Below, piece after piece: positions 9,360 through 18,658 of a stretch of 64,000 nt of DNA (position 1 is its first letter; each line of letters starts with the position of its first letter). A program made the position numbers and the translations under genes. Source of the DNA: Calidifontibacillus erzurumensis (GTDB lineage: Bacteria > Bacillota > Bacilli > Bacillales > Bacillaceae_J); NCBI RefSeq assembly GCF_013303125.1, contig NZ_JABTTE010000013.1, positions 38,270 to 102,269 on the forward strand. The letters run 5' to 3'. The notes under the pieces are model-generated. The model was not told the origin of the DNA, did not search any database, and saw nothing but the letters and a program-made list of their open reading frames with translations.

Positions 9360-9668
9360 TTATTTTTTTTCACTAAGTATTTCTTTTAATGAGTTAGCCA
9401 CCTCTATCAGTTTATCACTTGAAGCTTGTTGACTTAATTTGACTAAATCCTTATCTGCATTAAATTTATCAGATAGTACTAATCTTGAAGAAATCTGGAA
9501 ATCACCATTTAGCTCACGGGAAGAGTTTTTCCAATTTGCATGCGCTGACCACTCAGATTGAGTATTCTTATTGATTTCAGTAATGATTCCAGTTTTAATA
9601 TCTAGTAATTCCTTTTTGATGTCATCAATATTTACGTTTGAATTAATTTTTGGATTAATTTCCGGCAT
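9360..9668 (-). CDS. Cys-free small protein; candidate radical SAM substrate peptide
   Basis: A 102-residue soluble, charged protein with no cysteine, signal peptide or membrane segment. An AAGGAGG ribosome binding site seven bases before the ATG makes translation very likely. It is the last gene before a strong terminator and follows the radical SAM/SPASM maturase on the same strand by 98 bp. The middle holds a Trp/Asn patch (SEWSAHANWKNSSRELNGDF, residues 38-57) between two helical, Lys/Glu-rich flanks. W-K-N fits the aromatic-X-Asn pattern of three-residue cyclophane substrates. I do not recognise the family. Its role as precursor peptide is inferred from size and context; it could instead be a partner or binding protein. 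Confidence 0.7.
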   Translation of the reverse strand: MPEINPKINSNVNIDDIKKELLDIKTGIITEINKNTQSEWSAHANWKNSSRELNGDFQISSRLVLSDKFNADKDLVKLSQQASSDKLIEVANSLKEILSEKK

Positions 9669-9766
9669 ACAAATTCCTCCTTTTTAATGTTTTGTTTCAG
9701 TTTTTTTATTTTACAGATATATTTCTGCAAGAAAGGAGTGTTTCATTTTTCATTCAAATGCTGCCT

Positions 9767-11242
9767 TCATTTAACAGAATCCCATTGTAAATCTACTTCC
9801 AATTCTGCTATCCTACTGATAACTTCAAGATTATATTCATTTTTAATAAGCCCTTTCAAAGCCCTTATATATCGATCCTTCATAAGCTGGCATTCGCTTG
9901 AGTTGGTTAAAATCGTACCCGAATTTTTATAAGTTTCAAAAGGGCAAGGAGATCCGCACCAACTGCTTATAACGCATTCATTGCAATCTTCAATCCTATC
10001 TATTGTTCTCTGGGAAAGTCTTTGGGCTGCCTCGCTATTTGCCATTTCAATAAAAGAATGCTCGTATAAATTCCCTAAATAAAAATGATCCTCGCCTAAT
10101 GATTGATTACATGCATATACATTGCCGTCAGGTGCAACCACACAAATTTCCCTGCCTGCTCCACATGGCGTTCGTTCACACATAAATGGGCGGTATGGCT
10201 GTAAGAGATGCTTGAACGTCAAGGATAGATATCTTTCTTTTATCAATTGCCCTGTTTCTTCATAAATAGGAGTAATAACAGAATGAAGAATGTTAAACAA
10301 TCCTTTATTATATTTTTTTACAAAAGCATGCTGGCGCTCATATTCAAACCCTCTTCCAATCTTTGATAAGGGCCGCATCACCATACTATTAAAACCAAGA
10401 AGATGCAAATAAAGAGCAATTTCAGTCATTTGTTTAACGCTTTCATCCGAAATCACTGCTATTACCCCTCCGGAATTTTCGGGGTATTCTTGATGGAGAG
10501 CGAGCAACGATTTTTCAACGTTTTTATAGCTGCCACTCCCGTTAATAAAAGGCCTTTGTGCGTTGTGAACTGATTCAAATCCGTCACAGCTGATCCCTAT
10601 ACCAACGTTATGCTCTTTAAAAAAATTAATCATTTCCGAGTTTAATAGAGTTGAGTTGGATTGCAAACAATATTCCAGGTTCAATAAATCCCCGTAAGTA
10701 TTTTTTGCATATTCAATTGTATAGCGTATCAATGGAAAGTTAAGCAGTGGTTCCCCTCCGGTAAATTCGAGGGTAATTGGTAGAGTAGATCGTGTAGCGG
10801 CTATATATTCAGCTATTCGGTCTATGTAAATGCGGGCGGTCTCTTTCGTTGTAAAAGAACCTTTAGCTGGTGAAGCATCAGCAAAGCAATAGTTGCATTT
10901 CAGGTTACAAGAAGTTGTGACAGCAAATTCAAAGAAGTGAAATATACCAGGGTCATTATTACTGACATTTGGAGAAAAAACCTTGCCATTTTTTGAACAA
11001 AGGCCTTTTTCAAAAAGAAACTCGCTAATTGCGTTATTCGGAAGAAGTCCTTTTATATCAAGTAAGTCTTTTTCATCCTGGTCAAAAACTGCCCAGCCTC
11101 CATTGGAAGGATTGACTGCAACTGTGGAATCACCTATATTAATAGTTTTTAATCCTTCAACCCATAAATATTCATCATCCAATGTAGAGCTCTCATTTTT
11201 CTTTAATTCAGCATCATAAAAATTAAATAGGGATCTTGGCAT
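9767..11242 (-). CDS. Radical SAM/SPASM peptide-modifying maturase
   Basis: A 491-residue enzyme. Residues 1-105 form an N-terminal region without Fe-S cysteines that may bind a leader peptide. The radical SAM core begins with SCNLKCNYC (Cys112, Cys116, Cys119), followed by the TGGEPLL motif near residues 161-167. The C-terminal SPASM-type domain has CxxxxCGAGxxxC (355-367), a Cys at 378, then C420-x2-C423-x5-C429-x3-C433 and C451, enough for two auxiliary clusters. This architecture is shared by maturases of ribosomal peptides and by anaerobic sulfatase-maturing enzymes. No sulfatase gene is nearby, but a small Cys-free peptide gene follows directly. GGAGAGG precedes the ATG. Confidence 0.88.
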   Translation of the reverse strand: MPRSLFNFYDAELKKNESSTLDDEYLWVEGLKTINIGDSTVAVNPSNGGWAVFDQDEKDLLDIKGLLPNNAISEFLFEKGLCSKNGKVFSPNVSNNDPGIFHFFEFAVTTSCNLKCNYCFADASPAKGSFTTKETARIYIDRIAEYIAATRSTLPITLEFTGGEPLLNFPLIRYTIEYAKNTYGDLLNLEYCLQSNSTLLNSEMINFFKEHNVGIGISCDGFESVHNAQRPFINGSGSYKNVEKSLLALHQEYPENSGGVIAVISDESVKQMTEIALYLHLLGFNSMVMRPLSKIGRGFEYERQHAFVKKYNKGLFNILHSVITPIYEETGQLIKERYLSLTFKHLLQPYRPFMCERTPCGAGREICVVAPDGNVYACNQSLGEDHFYLGNLYEHSFIEMANSEAAQRLSQRTIDRIEDCNECVISSWCGSPCPFETYKNSGTILTNSSECQLMKDRYIRALKGLIKNEYNLEVISRIAELEVDLQWDSVK

Positions 11243-11463
11243 AATTTATTCCTCTCCTAAACTATTAAAATAGGGAAACACTTAAAGATCGTATATATTT
11301 ATGCTAATTTATTAATTTTATTATCTTAAATCGTAGAACTATTAGCCGAAAAAAGTGAACATATATTTGAATTTTCCAAATATTTGATTTGATTTTAGTT
11401 TACATTTATTGGATATAATAGTCAAACATTTTCTTCCATATTTTATATAATTTTACATACAAA

Positions 11464-11492
11464 AACCAGGCAATACCGCCCGGTTCTTTTTG
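11464..11492. terminator. Hairpin terminator, usable in either direction
   Basis: AACCAGGC (11464-11471) pairs with GCCCGGTT (11478-11485), with one G-U pair in the minus-strand RNA. T-rich tails flank it on both strands (CTTTTTG on plus, TTTTTG on minus). Read on minus, it separates the 46-codon gene upstream from the radical SAM gene. Confidence 0.65.
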
Positions 11493-11627
11493 TCTATCTT
11501 ATATCCGAAATCATATACTCTATACCATGTACTCCTTCATGGTACCATGCATACCTATCTCCGCTACATTGTTATTTCATTATCATTCAAAAAGTAAAGG
11601 CCCCTTCCATGTCTCCAATAAAACCTG

Positions 11628-11768
11628 CTATCTCCATTCATCCCAATAAATATTTATATATTCTATTTGATTCTTCTTATATTTATTTTCCTCATTAATT
11701 TTTTGGTTTTCTACTCTATTCTTTAAATTATTACTTTTAATATGAATGTTTTCATCATGTTTTTCCAT
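11628..11768 (-). CDS. Small 46-residue hydrophilic peptide
   Basis: An ATG preceded by AGGGGAG opens a 46-codon frame ending in TAG. The peptide begins MEKHDENIHIKSNN, is rich in Lys, Asn and Glu, and ends in an abrupt aromatic tail, YINIYWDEWR. It is transcribed in the same direction as the radical SAM maturase, whose gene starts about 390 bp downstream beyond a terminator hairpin. I know no family for it. The good ribosome binding site, and the leader-like composition followed by an aromatic tail, make a real peptide plausible, but the frame is short and could be chance. Confidence 0.45.
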   Translation of the reverse strand: MEKHDENIHIKSNNLKNRVENQKINEENKYKKNQIEYINIYWDEWR

Positions 11769-11851
11769 ATTTTCACTCCCCTTAACTTTCTTCTTTATTT
11801 ATCTTGAGCTTTTTTAATATTATTTAATCCTCTTTAGGAACACACGGGAAA

Positions 11852-12142
11852 TCATTTTCTTTGTGTAATTCTTATTAAGTGGTGTTTACAATTTCTACGT
11901 AATTTTGGGGCAATCTTAACCCCTTCTTCCCTTTTCGCTAACATCTCTTCTGTTGTAATAAAAAATATCCCGATGAGAAAAATAAAAATGCTGGCACATA
12001 TAAATCCAATGCCAATACCGTTTAAGAGAACATCGTTGGAATCGCTTTCAAAAATTGGAATTAATAAAAATAACATTCCTATTAAAACTAAAGAACCACT
12101 GATATATTTTAACAGACGCAACACCTTCATATGGTTTTCCAT
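11852..12142 (-). CDS. Small two-helix membrane protein
   Basis: Up to 96 residues with two hydrophobic segments (about residues 14-30 and 42-65) and a basic C-terminal tail (KLRRNCKHHLIRITQRK), suggesting cytoplasmic ends. Two possible starts exist, M1 and M5; neither has a strong Shine-Dalgarno sequence. It is divergent from the hemerythrin gene. I do not recognise the family. Coding appears plausible from the clean amphipathic layout, but the function is unknown. Confidence 0.55.
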   Translation of the reverse strand: MENHMKVLRLLKYISGSLVLIGMLFLLIPIFESDSNDVLLNGIGIGFICASIFIFLIGIFFITTEEMLAKREEGVKIAPKLRRNCKHHLIRITQRK

Positions 12143-12315
12143 TTGTTGGCCTACCCTCTTCCATGAAAAAATCGTCCATATCTTATAATTAAAGATACTA
12201 TAATTTTTTAGAAAAATAGAACAATTTTTTATTTTGCCCTTAAAACATTATTCACGTAAAATAAAAGTGTTGGTACATATTTTTACTATTACCATTGTGG
12301 AAAGGAGATTTTTGT

Positions 12316-12837
12316 ATGATAGGATGTGCAAGCGGTTTGTTTGGTGATGGTCCGGTAACACTTTCAGAAGGGTTGCAAATTTTAGTGGACGAACATGCTC
12401 CTTTACGAAAAAGCTTAGAAACATTGGAATCATATAGTAACAAAATTGAGTTTGAAGAAGAAAAAGCAACTGTTTTTCAGCAATTGATCCAAGAAGTGAA
12501 AGCGTTTAATGAAAATCTATCCCGTCATTCAGCAAAAGAAGAAGATCATTTGTTTACAATGATGGAAAAGTATATTGGAAAAAACGGTGGACCGATTGCT
12601 GTTATGGAATACGAGCATCAAATGGCCCATGGGTATATTAATCAATTTTTGCAAAATATCGAAAGCCATAAAGAGCAAACAAATGATGACATGATTGAAA
12701 ACGCAAATTTAATAAAAAATGCTAAGCAAATCTTACTTGATCATTTTGCCAAAGAAGAACAAGTGTTATACCCAATGGCAGAAAAATTGTTATCTCAAGA
12801 TGAAAAAGACCTGTTAAAAGAAAAAGTCCAGAATTAA
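12316..12837 (+). CDS. Hemerythrin HHE-domain protein
   Basis: About 173 residues of four-helix hemerythrin type. Di-iron ligand pattern residues are visible in DEHAPLRKSLE, RHSAKEEDHLFTMMEKY, EYEHQMAHGY and HFAKEEQVLYPMAEK, that is, two HxxxE helices plus flanking histidines. Such proteins sense or carry oxygen or nitric oxide, or repair iron centres. An upstream in-frame ATG at 12295 is rejected because GGAAAGGAG lies between it and the ATG at 12316, at ideal spacing. The N-terminus MIGCASGLFGDGP is short and not a clear lipobox. Confidence 0.88.
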   Translation: MIGCASGLFGDGPVTLSEGLQILVDEHAPLRKSLETLESYSNKIEFEEEKATVFQQLIQEVKAFNENLSRHSAKEEDHLFTMMEKYIGKNGGPIAVMEYEHQMAHGYINQFLQNIESHKEQTNDDMIENANLIKNAKQILLDHFAKEEQVLYPMAEKLLSQDEKDLLKEKVQN

Positions 12838-12943
12838 CATATAAAAGGAGGCGTTTTTTCCGTTCCGTGAAAGGGGCTTTACGAAATAGACGGCATTTTT
12901 GAATAAATAAAAATATCACAAAATTTAACAGCATCGTGCAAAA

Positions 12944-12996
12944 AAGCTGTCCGAAATATCAGGGAACCTGATTTTCAGACAGCTTCTTCTTTTCAT
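12944..12996. terminator. Shared bidirectional terminator
   Basis: A long hairpin (AAGCTGTC at 12944-12951 with GACAGCTT at 12978-12985, plus inner CAGG/CCTG pairing) lies between the convergent hemerythrin and permease genes. Flanking T- and A-rich tracts suit both directions. Confidence 0.8.
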
Positions 12997-14357
12997 GCGA
13001 CAGATTTTTCCGCTTTTCTAGCTTTGTCTTTTTTGGCGATAAAAGAAACTAAAACTAGCAAAGCTACAATGACTAGACATACGATTGTTCCGATCATATT
13101 TTGTTTATTAAAAATGAATGCAATAAAAATGGCAGATAGCGATAAAGCCGCAGTGAACGTTGTATATGGGTGCCAAATAACTTTAAAGCCCTTTAATTTG
13201 TCAGCATAACCTTTCCTTAATCTTAACTGTGCTAAACAAATGCCAATCCAAATTAATAAAACAGTGAAACCTGGAATTGTCATCAAATAGCTGATAACTT
13301 GTTCAGGTGTCATATAAGCTAAAAAGACCCCAACTAAAATAAACATCGTCGTAACGAGAATCCCATTCAAAGGAATCCCTTTTTTCGTCGTTTTTGCGAA
13401 AGCTTTCGGAGCCTCTTTGTTTTGTGCCATCGTAAACAGTGTTCTTGAAGTGGCATAAATACCGGAATTAGCCGCTGAAAGAAGCGCTGTAATGAGCACG
13501 AAATTCATGACATGGGCAGCTCCAGGAAGACCGATTGAGCTAAATACTTGAACAAACGGACTATCTTCGGAACCAACTTGATTCCATGGAATGATGCCGC
13601 AAATAATTAAAATTGGCAAAATGTAAAATAGAATCACACGAAAGACAGTCGTCTTAATAACTTTCGGAATAACCTTTTCGCTATCCTTTGTTTCAGTAGC
13701 AGCAATGCCGATTAATTCAGCTCCGCCATAAGAAAACATAACGACTAAAAACGCGCTTAAAACACCACCAATGCCGTGTGGGAAAAAGCCTCCATGTGCG
13801 GTGTAATTGGAAAATGAAACATTTTCTGCAGGAAAGACACCGAATAATATCAAACTTCCGAGGATAATAAAGGCAACCAACGTAATAATTTTTATGCTGG
13901 CGAACCAAAATTCAAGTTCCCCGTAATGTTTCACCTGAAACATATTAATTCCGACGATTAATGCTCCACAGAGGATGCTTAATAGCCATAACGGAATATC
14001 TTGAAACCAATATTTCAAAAAGCTGCCGGCAGCTAACAATTCTACAACGGTTACAATAATCCAGTTAATCCAATACAACCAGCCAACAATAAAAGAAAGC
14101 TGAAATCCAAACGCTTTATGAATCAAATGTTGAACATTTAAATTCGGATAGACTGTTGCCATTTCTCCTAAAGCAGCCATAACAATAAATAGTAACAGCC
14201 CGCCGATCAAATAAGAGATCACGACACTTGGCCCGGCCATATTCAATGTATCAGAACTTCCTTTAAAAATACCTGTTCCGATCATTCCAGCCAAAGCAAT
14301 AAACTGAACGTGACGCGGTGCTAACTCTCTTTTTAAAACTTGCTGCTCTTCTTTCAT
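12993..14357 (-). CDS. Amino acid permease, APC superfamily (AAT family)
   Basis: A 454-residue, 12-helix permease. The N-terminal LKRELAPRHVQFIALAGMIGTGIFKGS motif, with the unwound GxIGTG helix that binds the amino acid backbone, is diagnostic of the AAT branch. A GEMATVYP segment follows in helix 2-3. The substrate cannot be deduced from sequence alone. It is monocistronic, with a terminator shared with the hemerythrin gene. The 441-bp region upstream contains an inverted repeat (AACGCT-N4-AGCGTT) that may be a control site. Confidence 0.9.
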   Translation of the reverse strand: MKEEQQVLKRELAPRHVQFIALAGMIGTGIFKGSSDTLNMAGPSVVISYLIGGLLLFIVMAALGEMATVYPNLNVQHLIHKAFGFQLSFIVGWLYWINWIIVTVVELLAAGSFLKYWFQDIPLWLLSILCGALIVGINMFQVKHYGELEFWFASIKIITLVAFIILGSLILFGVFPAENVSFSNYTAHGGFFPHGIGGVLSAFLVVMFSYGGAELIGIAATETKDSEKVIPKVIKTTVFRVILFYILPILIICGIIPWNQVGSEDSPFVQVFSSIGLPGAAHVMNFVLITALLSAANSGIYATSRTLFTMAQNKEAPKAFAKTTKKGIPLNGILVTTMFILVGVFLAYMTPEQVISYLMTIPGFTVLLIWIGICLAQLRLRKGYADKLKGFKVIWHPYTTFTAALSLSAIFIAFIFNKQNMIGTIVCLVIVALLVLVSFIAKKDKARKAEKSVA

Positions 14358-14437
14358 AAATTTTCACACCTTGCTATTTTTTTAATATTATTTTATAAAT
14401 AGTTTTTCATCTCTAGTCCGGCACTATTCTTTTTTGA

Positions 14438-14460
14438 TTAAACGCTTTTTAGCGTTAAAG
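14438..14460. repeat. Inverted repeat upstream of the permease
   Basis: AACGCT (14441-14446) and AGCGTT (14451-14456) lie about 85 bp upstream of the permease start. The core AAACGCTT resembles a catabolite-responsive element but misses consensus bases at the edges. The rest of 14358-14798 shows no gene. Confidence 0.3.
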
Positions 14461-14798
14461 CAATCCTCTACTAATATATCATTTTTCTTAAAATTTTTGC
14501 AACATGAATCTATGAACAATAAAACAGTTTGATATTTTTGAATATTATTTGTTTTTCAAAACTGTTTTCATGATTTATCAATACTGTTATAAAAATATCC
14601 GAACAAACTACCTTTCACATTTAAGAAAAAATTAGCCTAACAAAATGCGTAAGTAGCTCACATTTTCACACAAATTTTGAAAAATTTTTCCTTTTATTTA
14701 ACCATTCAATATAGTATGGTAATATTTGTAAACATCTATCTATAAACGAAGTAGTATTGTTTAAGAAGTAAAATTTGTAATTTTTTTGGGGGAATAAG

Positions 14799-15311
14799 AT
14801 GATTAGAGATAAGATTGATAAAATCTTAGATAGTTTACCAGAAGAAGAGTTAAAAAAAGTTTATTGGTCCATTTCGTCTATTCAGGAAGAGTATTTATTT
14901 AATAAAAACTTACAGGAAAAAGGTGTAACAGTTACAACCCTCGTTGAGGAAGCAGAAGAAATTATAGATTTATGGGACCGCACATTTGCAAAAGACATTA
15001 GTGAAGAAGTAAAAAAAGAAATCTATTACGATCAGTTTAAATGGCATATTTTCAGTTATGAAAAGAAAGATTGTTTAAAAGATGATGATGCAAGAAAAGC
15101 ATTTGATGCGTTGCCTAAGGAAAAAGTTTATGTCATGTATCAAGGGTTACCTTTGATTTATCTTTATACAAATGCGAATAAGGTTGAGGCAAAGGTTTTT
15201 GATTCACAACAAGACATTTATATTTTTGATACAAATTTCACTTGGACATATGTCCGTACCCATGAATTAATGTGTGGTCCATATTTTTATAAGGTCAATG
15301 AAATGTCATAG
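14799..15311 (+). CDS. DUF4275-like protein
   Basis: A 170-residue soluble protein. Residues 85-125 (YYDQFKWHIFSYEKKDCLKDDDARKAFD) and the C-terminal FDTNFTWTYVRTHE segment resemble the DUF4275 family of uncharacterised Bacillus proteins. The ATG follows GGGGGAATAAG. The next gene begins three bases after its stop, suggesting an operon. The N-terminal 60 residues are charged and helical. No catalytic motif is evident and the function is unknown. Confidence 0.7.
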   Translation: MIRDKIDKILDSLPEEELKKVYWSISSIQEEYLFNKNLQEKGVTVTTLVEEAEEIIDLWDRTFAKDISEEVKKEIYYDQFKWHIFSYEKKDCLKDDDARKAFDALPKEKVYVMYQGLPLIYLYTNANKVEAKVFDSQQDIYIFDTNFTWTYVRTHELMCGPYFYKVNEMS

Positions 15312-15313
15312 AG

Positions 15314-15964
15314 TTGTATAAAAGAGAAAGCATAGGTTCTATTATCTATGAACCCCCAAATAATCGTTATCATGAAGGATCTGTGGCTATAACAAATCCC
15401 GTTAAATTCGTTTATCCTGCATTCATAAAAAAGACGATGATGGATTTTTTGTGTTTTTTCCCTACTCTGTTTCCTGAAGCAGGATGGGACTTTCCTTTAT
15501 CAACAGGGGAAACAAGATATAAAGCGATACAAAATGCAAAAAAGGATTTAGCTTACTCATTGCCGTGAACCCTATACGACAATGAAGAGCTTCCAGAACC
15601 CATACCTATAAATAAGAATGACATTTCCGAAGGGATGGAATTAATCGATATAGAGACATCATTTGAACCTTACGCTGAAGAAATACAAGAACATTTAAAA
15701 TATCGCCATTGGCACATTACCTATTATTGCGAAGAAAAAGATGATTATTTTGAAGCTATTGGTTATAAAAATGAACAAGGGACGTGGGACATCTTTTTTA
15801 ATGATTGTCCTGAAGATTATAAAAAACTATTTAATTCATTCTGTAAGAAAAATCCTGATGATCCTAATGATCCGTTTCTTTTTACAGTCAAATTAAGAGC
15901 AGAAGCCGAGGAAAAATTTTTTCAATTGGTTGAGGATATCATTGCGAAACAGAAGAAGGAATAA
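15314..15964 (+). pseudogene. HicB-like domain gene split by an in-frame TGA
   Basis: One continuous reading frame carries 84 codons, a TGA at 15566-15568, and then 131 sense codons to TAA. The part just before the TGA (FFPTLFPEAGWDFPLSTGETRYKAIQNAKKDL) resembles the HicB-like fold (FPDLPGC..T.G.T.EEA..NA), and the residues after it (TLYDNEELPEPIP) are what normally follow in that fold, so the stop interrupts a single domain. The start would be TTG, three bases after the DUF4275-like stop, with a poor ribosome binding site. The acidic C-terminal half could still be translated from an internal ATG at 15635. It is probably a recent nonsense mutation. Confidence 0.65.
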
Positions 15965-16019
15965 ACGAATACATCATAAACAATGTTCGAAAATTATAGA
16001 AACGCTAATTAATTGATAC

Positions 16020-16062
16020 TGCCCCCAAAACATTAGATTATTGCTTCTAACTTTTGGGGGCA
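16020..16062. terminator. Perfect 11-bp hairpin between convergent genes
   Basis: TGCCCCCAAAA (16020-16030) and TTTTGGGGGCA (16052-16062), with an inner TTAGA/TCTAA pairing, separate the HicB-like pseudogene and the aldehyde dehydrogenase. No T-run follows on either side, so termination is likely but not classic. Confidence 0.55.
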
Positions 16063-16111
16063 CTTAAAAGGCTTAAAAAATCTATAAAACTATCTCATTT
16101 AATATAGTCAG

Positions 16112-17515
16112 CTATTCCTTATATTGAATACCATTAATCGTTATCGTTTTTAAAGTAGTGAAAAATTCTTTCGCTGCTTGACCTTGCTCGCGAGCGCCAG
16201 TACCTGAATTTTTTATTCCGCCAAACGGGGCTTGCGGTTCAGCTCCACCCGTTTCATCATTAATTTGTACAAGGCCGACTTCACTGCGATCGATAAAATC
16301 GAAAGCCTTTTGAATATTCGTTGTGTAAATCGAAGCACTTAATCCAAAGTCCGATTCATTCGCTAAGCGCACAGCTTCTTCATAATCTGCCACTTTAAAA
16401 ATAGCTAAAACCGGTCCAAATACTTCTTCCTTTGCTAAATCCATATCGTGCGTAACATTTGTAAACAATGTTGGTTCTACAAAATACCCTTCTGACAACT
16501 CAGCAACAGGCTTGCCTCCGAAAATACATTTCGCTCCTTGTCCCTTTGCCCGCTCAATATGCTCAAGTACATTTTCAAATTGTTGTTTCGAAGCAAGAGG
16601 GCCCATTGTTACTCCTGCTTTTATTTGCTTCGCATTTTCGATTAGTTTTTCCACTACCGCATCGTATACCGGCGCTTCAATATACACGCGGCTTGTCGCT
16701 GTACAGCGCTGCCCTGTTTGTTTCATCGCTCCTTCTATTGTTTTGGCGGCTGCTAAGTCTAAATCGGCATCCGCTAAAATAATGGCCGCATTTTTCCCGC
16801 CTAGCTCTAGCTGAATTTTTTTCTTCGTCGGACCTGCCACATCTAAAATTTGTTGGCCTACAGCGTTCGAGCCTGTAAAGGAAATCGCTTTCACTTTTGG
16901 TGATTCAATTAAAACTTTCCCTAGTTTCGAACCGCGCCCTTGCACAATATTTAATACATGATCCGGCAAGCCTGCTTTTACAAATAAATCCGCAATATAC
17001 TGACTTGTAAGTGCTACTTCAATCGACGGTTTCCAAACAACCGTATTGCCATAAACGAGCGCCGGAGCTATTTTCCAAAGAGGAATTGCAATTGGGAAAT
17101 TCCATGGTGTAATGACCGCGACAACTCCTAAAGGAACACGTTTCGTAAAAATCATTTTATCGTCAGAAGCCGATGGCAGCACCTCGCCAGTTGCACGCAT
17201 GCCTTCCTGTGAAAAATAACGTAAAATGGAGGCGCCACGTTTGACTTCTCCGATCATTTCTGGTACCGTTTTTCCCATCTCTTTTGAAGCGAGCCCTGCT
17301 AGAGGTTCCATATGTTCCATTAATAAATTTGCCATTGCCTGTAAAATTTCGCCACGTGCAACCGATGACATTCTACTCCACTTTTGGAACGCTTCCTCAC
17401 TCTCATTGATTTTAGCTTCTGTTTCTGAAATCGTGTGTAATTCGATTTTTCCAATACATTCCGATGTATTAGCCGGATTAAACTGTACACGAATCTCCCT
17501 TACACTCATGACCAT
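16112..17515 (-). CDS. NAD(P)-dependent (semi)aldehyde dehydrogenase
   Basis: A 467-residue aldehyde dehydrogenase. Visible landmarks are TPWNFPIAIPLWK and NTVVWKPS (cofactor site), ISFTGSNAVGQQI, the catalytic Glu in QLELGGKNAAII and the catalytic Cys in TGQRCTAT, and EVFGPVLAIFKV near the C-terminus. It resembles semialdehyde dehydrogenases. It is the third gene of an operon after the omega-aminotransferase and alanine dehydrogenase, which suggests it oxidises the semialdehyde product of the transaminase (malonate, succinate or glutarate semialdehyde). The start ATG has AGGAGGG seven bases upstream. The exact substrate is inferred, not seen. Confidence 0.88.
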   Translation of the reverse strand: MVMSVREIRVQFNPANTSECIGKIELHTISETEAKINESEEAFQKWSRMSSVARGEILQAMANLLMEHMEPLAGLASKEMGKTVPEMIGEVKRGASILRYFSQEGMRATGEVLPSASDDKMIFTKRVPLGVVAVITPWNFPIAIPLWKIAPALVYGNTVVWKPSIEVALTSQYIADLFVKAGLPDHVLNIVQGRGSKLGKVLIESPKVKAISFTGSNAVGQQILDVAGPTKKKIQLELGGKNAAIILADADLDLAAAKTIEGAMKQTGQRCTATSRVYIEAPVYDAVVEKLIENAKQIKAGVTMGPLASKQQFENVLEHIERAKGQGAKCIFGGKPVAELSEGYFVEPTLFTNVTHDMDLAKEEVFGPVLAIFKVADYEEAVRLANESDFGLSASIYTTNIQKAFDFIDRSEVGLVQINDETGGAEPQAPFGGIKNSGTGAREQGQAAKEFFTTLKTITINGIQYKE

Positions 17516-17526
17516 TAATATCCCTC

Positions 17527-18654
17527 CTAACCTACAGTTACTTCCAGCAATTTTTCAACTGGTGTATACGGTACATTGTGCGCTTCAGCCACTGCCTTAT
17601 AAGTAATTTGACCAGCGATTACATTTAACCCTTTTAAAAGTGCCGTATTTTCTAAGCAAGCGCGCTCATAACCTTTATTTGCAATTTGCAACGCATATGG
17701 AACGGTGACGTTTGATAGAGCTATTGTCGACGTACGTGATACCGCTCCCGGAATGTTGGCCACCGCATAGTGAAGGACCCCATGTTTTTCATAAACCGGA
17801 TTGCTATGGGTTGTAATTCGATCAATGGTTTCGATAGCTCCGCCTTGATCAACGGCAACATCAATAATTACACTTCCCGGTGTCATTTGTTTGACCATTT
17901 TTTCTGATACAATACGAGGTGTGCGCGCTCCCGGAATGAGCACTGCCCCAATTAATAAATCCGCTCTTTTCACTTGTTCTTCAACGTTAAACAGATTTGA
18001 AAAACACGTTCTTACTTTCCCTTCAAATAAATCATCCAATTGACGTAATCGCTCAACGTTCGTATCTAGTATCGTAACATCTGCACCTAATCCTAATGCC
18101 ATTTTGGCTGCATTCGTACCTACAACACCGCCGCCAATAATGACTACATTGGCTGGTGCTACACTAGGTACACCACCTAGAAGCATTCCTTTCCCACCAG
18201 CGTGTTTTTCTAAGAAATGTGCACCGATTTGCACAGACATGCGGCCAGCTACTTCGCTCATCGGTGTTAAAATCGGCAATGTTCCATTCGCTAGCTGAAT
18301 CGTTTCATAAGCAATCGCTATAACTCCCTTTTCCATTAAAGCTTTCGTTAATAGAGGTTCTGCCGCTAAATGTAAAAATGTAAATAAGATTTGATCTTTT
18401 TTAAAATAATCAAATTCTGATGGTAATGGCTCTTTTACCTTCATGACCATTTCAGCATCCCAAGCATCAGCTGCAGATGAAACAATTTTCGCTCCTGCCG
18501 CGATATATGCCTCATCGCTGAAGCCGCTTCCTACACCTGCTCCCTTTTCAACGAGCACTTCGTGTCCCCTTTGTACTAAGTCATAAACCCCTGCTGGTGT
18601 TAGACTTACTCGATTTTCATTATCTTTAATTTCCTTTGGAATCCCGATAATCAT
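17527..18654 (-). CDS. ald: Alanine dehydrogenase
   Basis: A 375-residue NAD-dependent L-alanine dehydrogenase, which converts alanine to pyruvate and ammonium. It starts [22 protein letters not shown], carries the substrate-site Lys and His region ([16 protein letters not shown]) and the dinucleotide-binding [21 protein letters not shown] motif at about residues 174-194. Family length is normal. It sits 4 bp after the aminotransferase stop and 11 bp before the aldehyde dehydrogenase. This position suggests it recycles alanine formed by a pyruvate-dependent transaminase. Confidence 0.95.
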   Translation of the reverse strand: MIIGIPKEIKDNENRVSLTPAGVYDLVQRGHEVLVEKGAGVGSGFSDEAYIAAGAKIVSSAADAWDAEMVMKVKEPLPSEFDYFKKDQILFTFLHLAAEPLLTKALMEKGVIAIAYETIQLANGTLPILTPMSEVAGRMSVQIGAHFLEKHAGGKGMLLGGVPSVAPANVVIIGGGVVGTNAAKMALGLGADVTILDTNVERLRQLDDLFEGKVRTCFSNLFNVEEQVKRADLLIGAVLIPGARTPRIVSEKMVKQMTPGSVIIDVAVDQGGAIETIDRITTHSNPVYEKHGVLHYAVANIPGAVSRTSTIALSNVTVPYALQIANKGYERACLENTALLKGLNVIAGQITYKAVAEAHNVPYTPVEKLLEVTVG

Positions 18655-18658
18655 GTTA

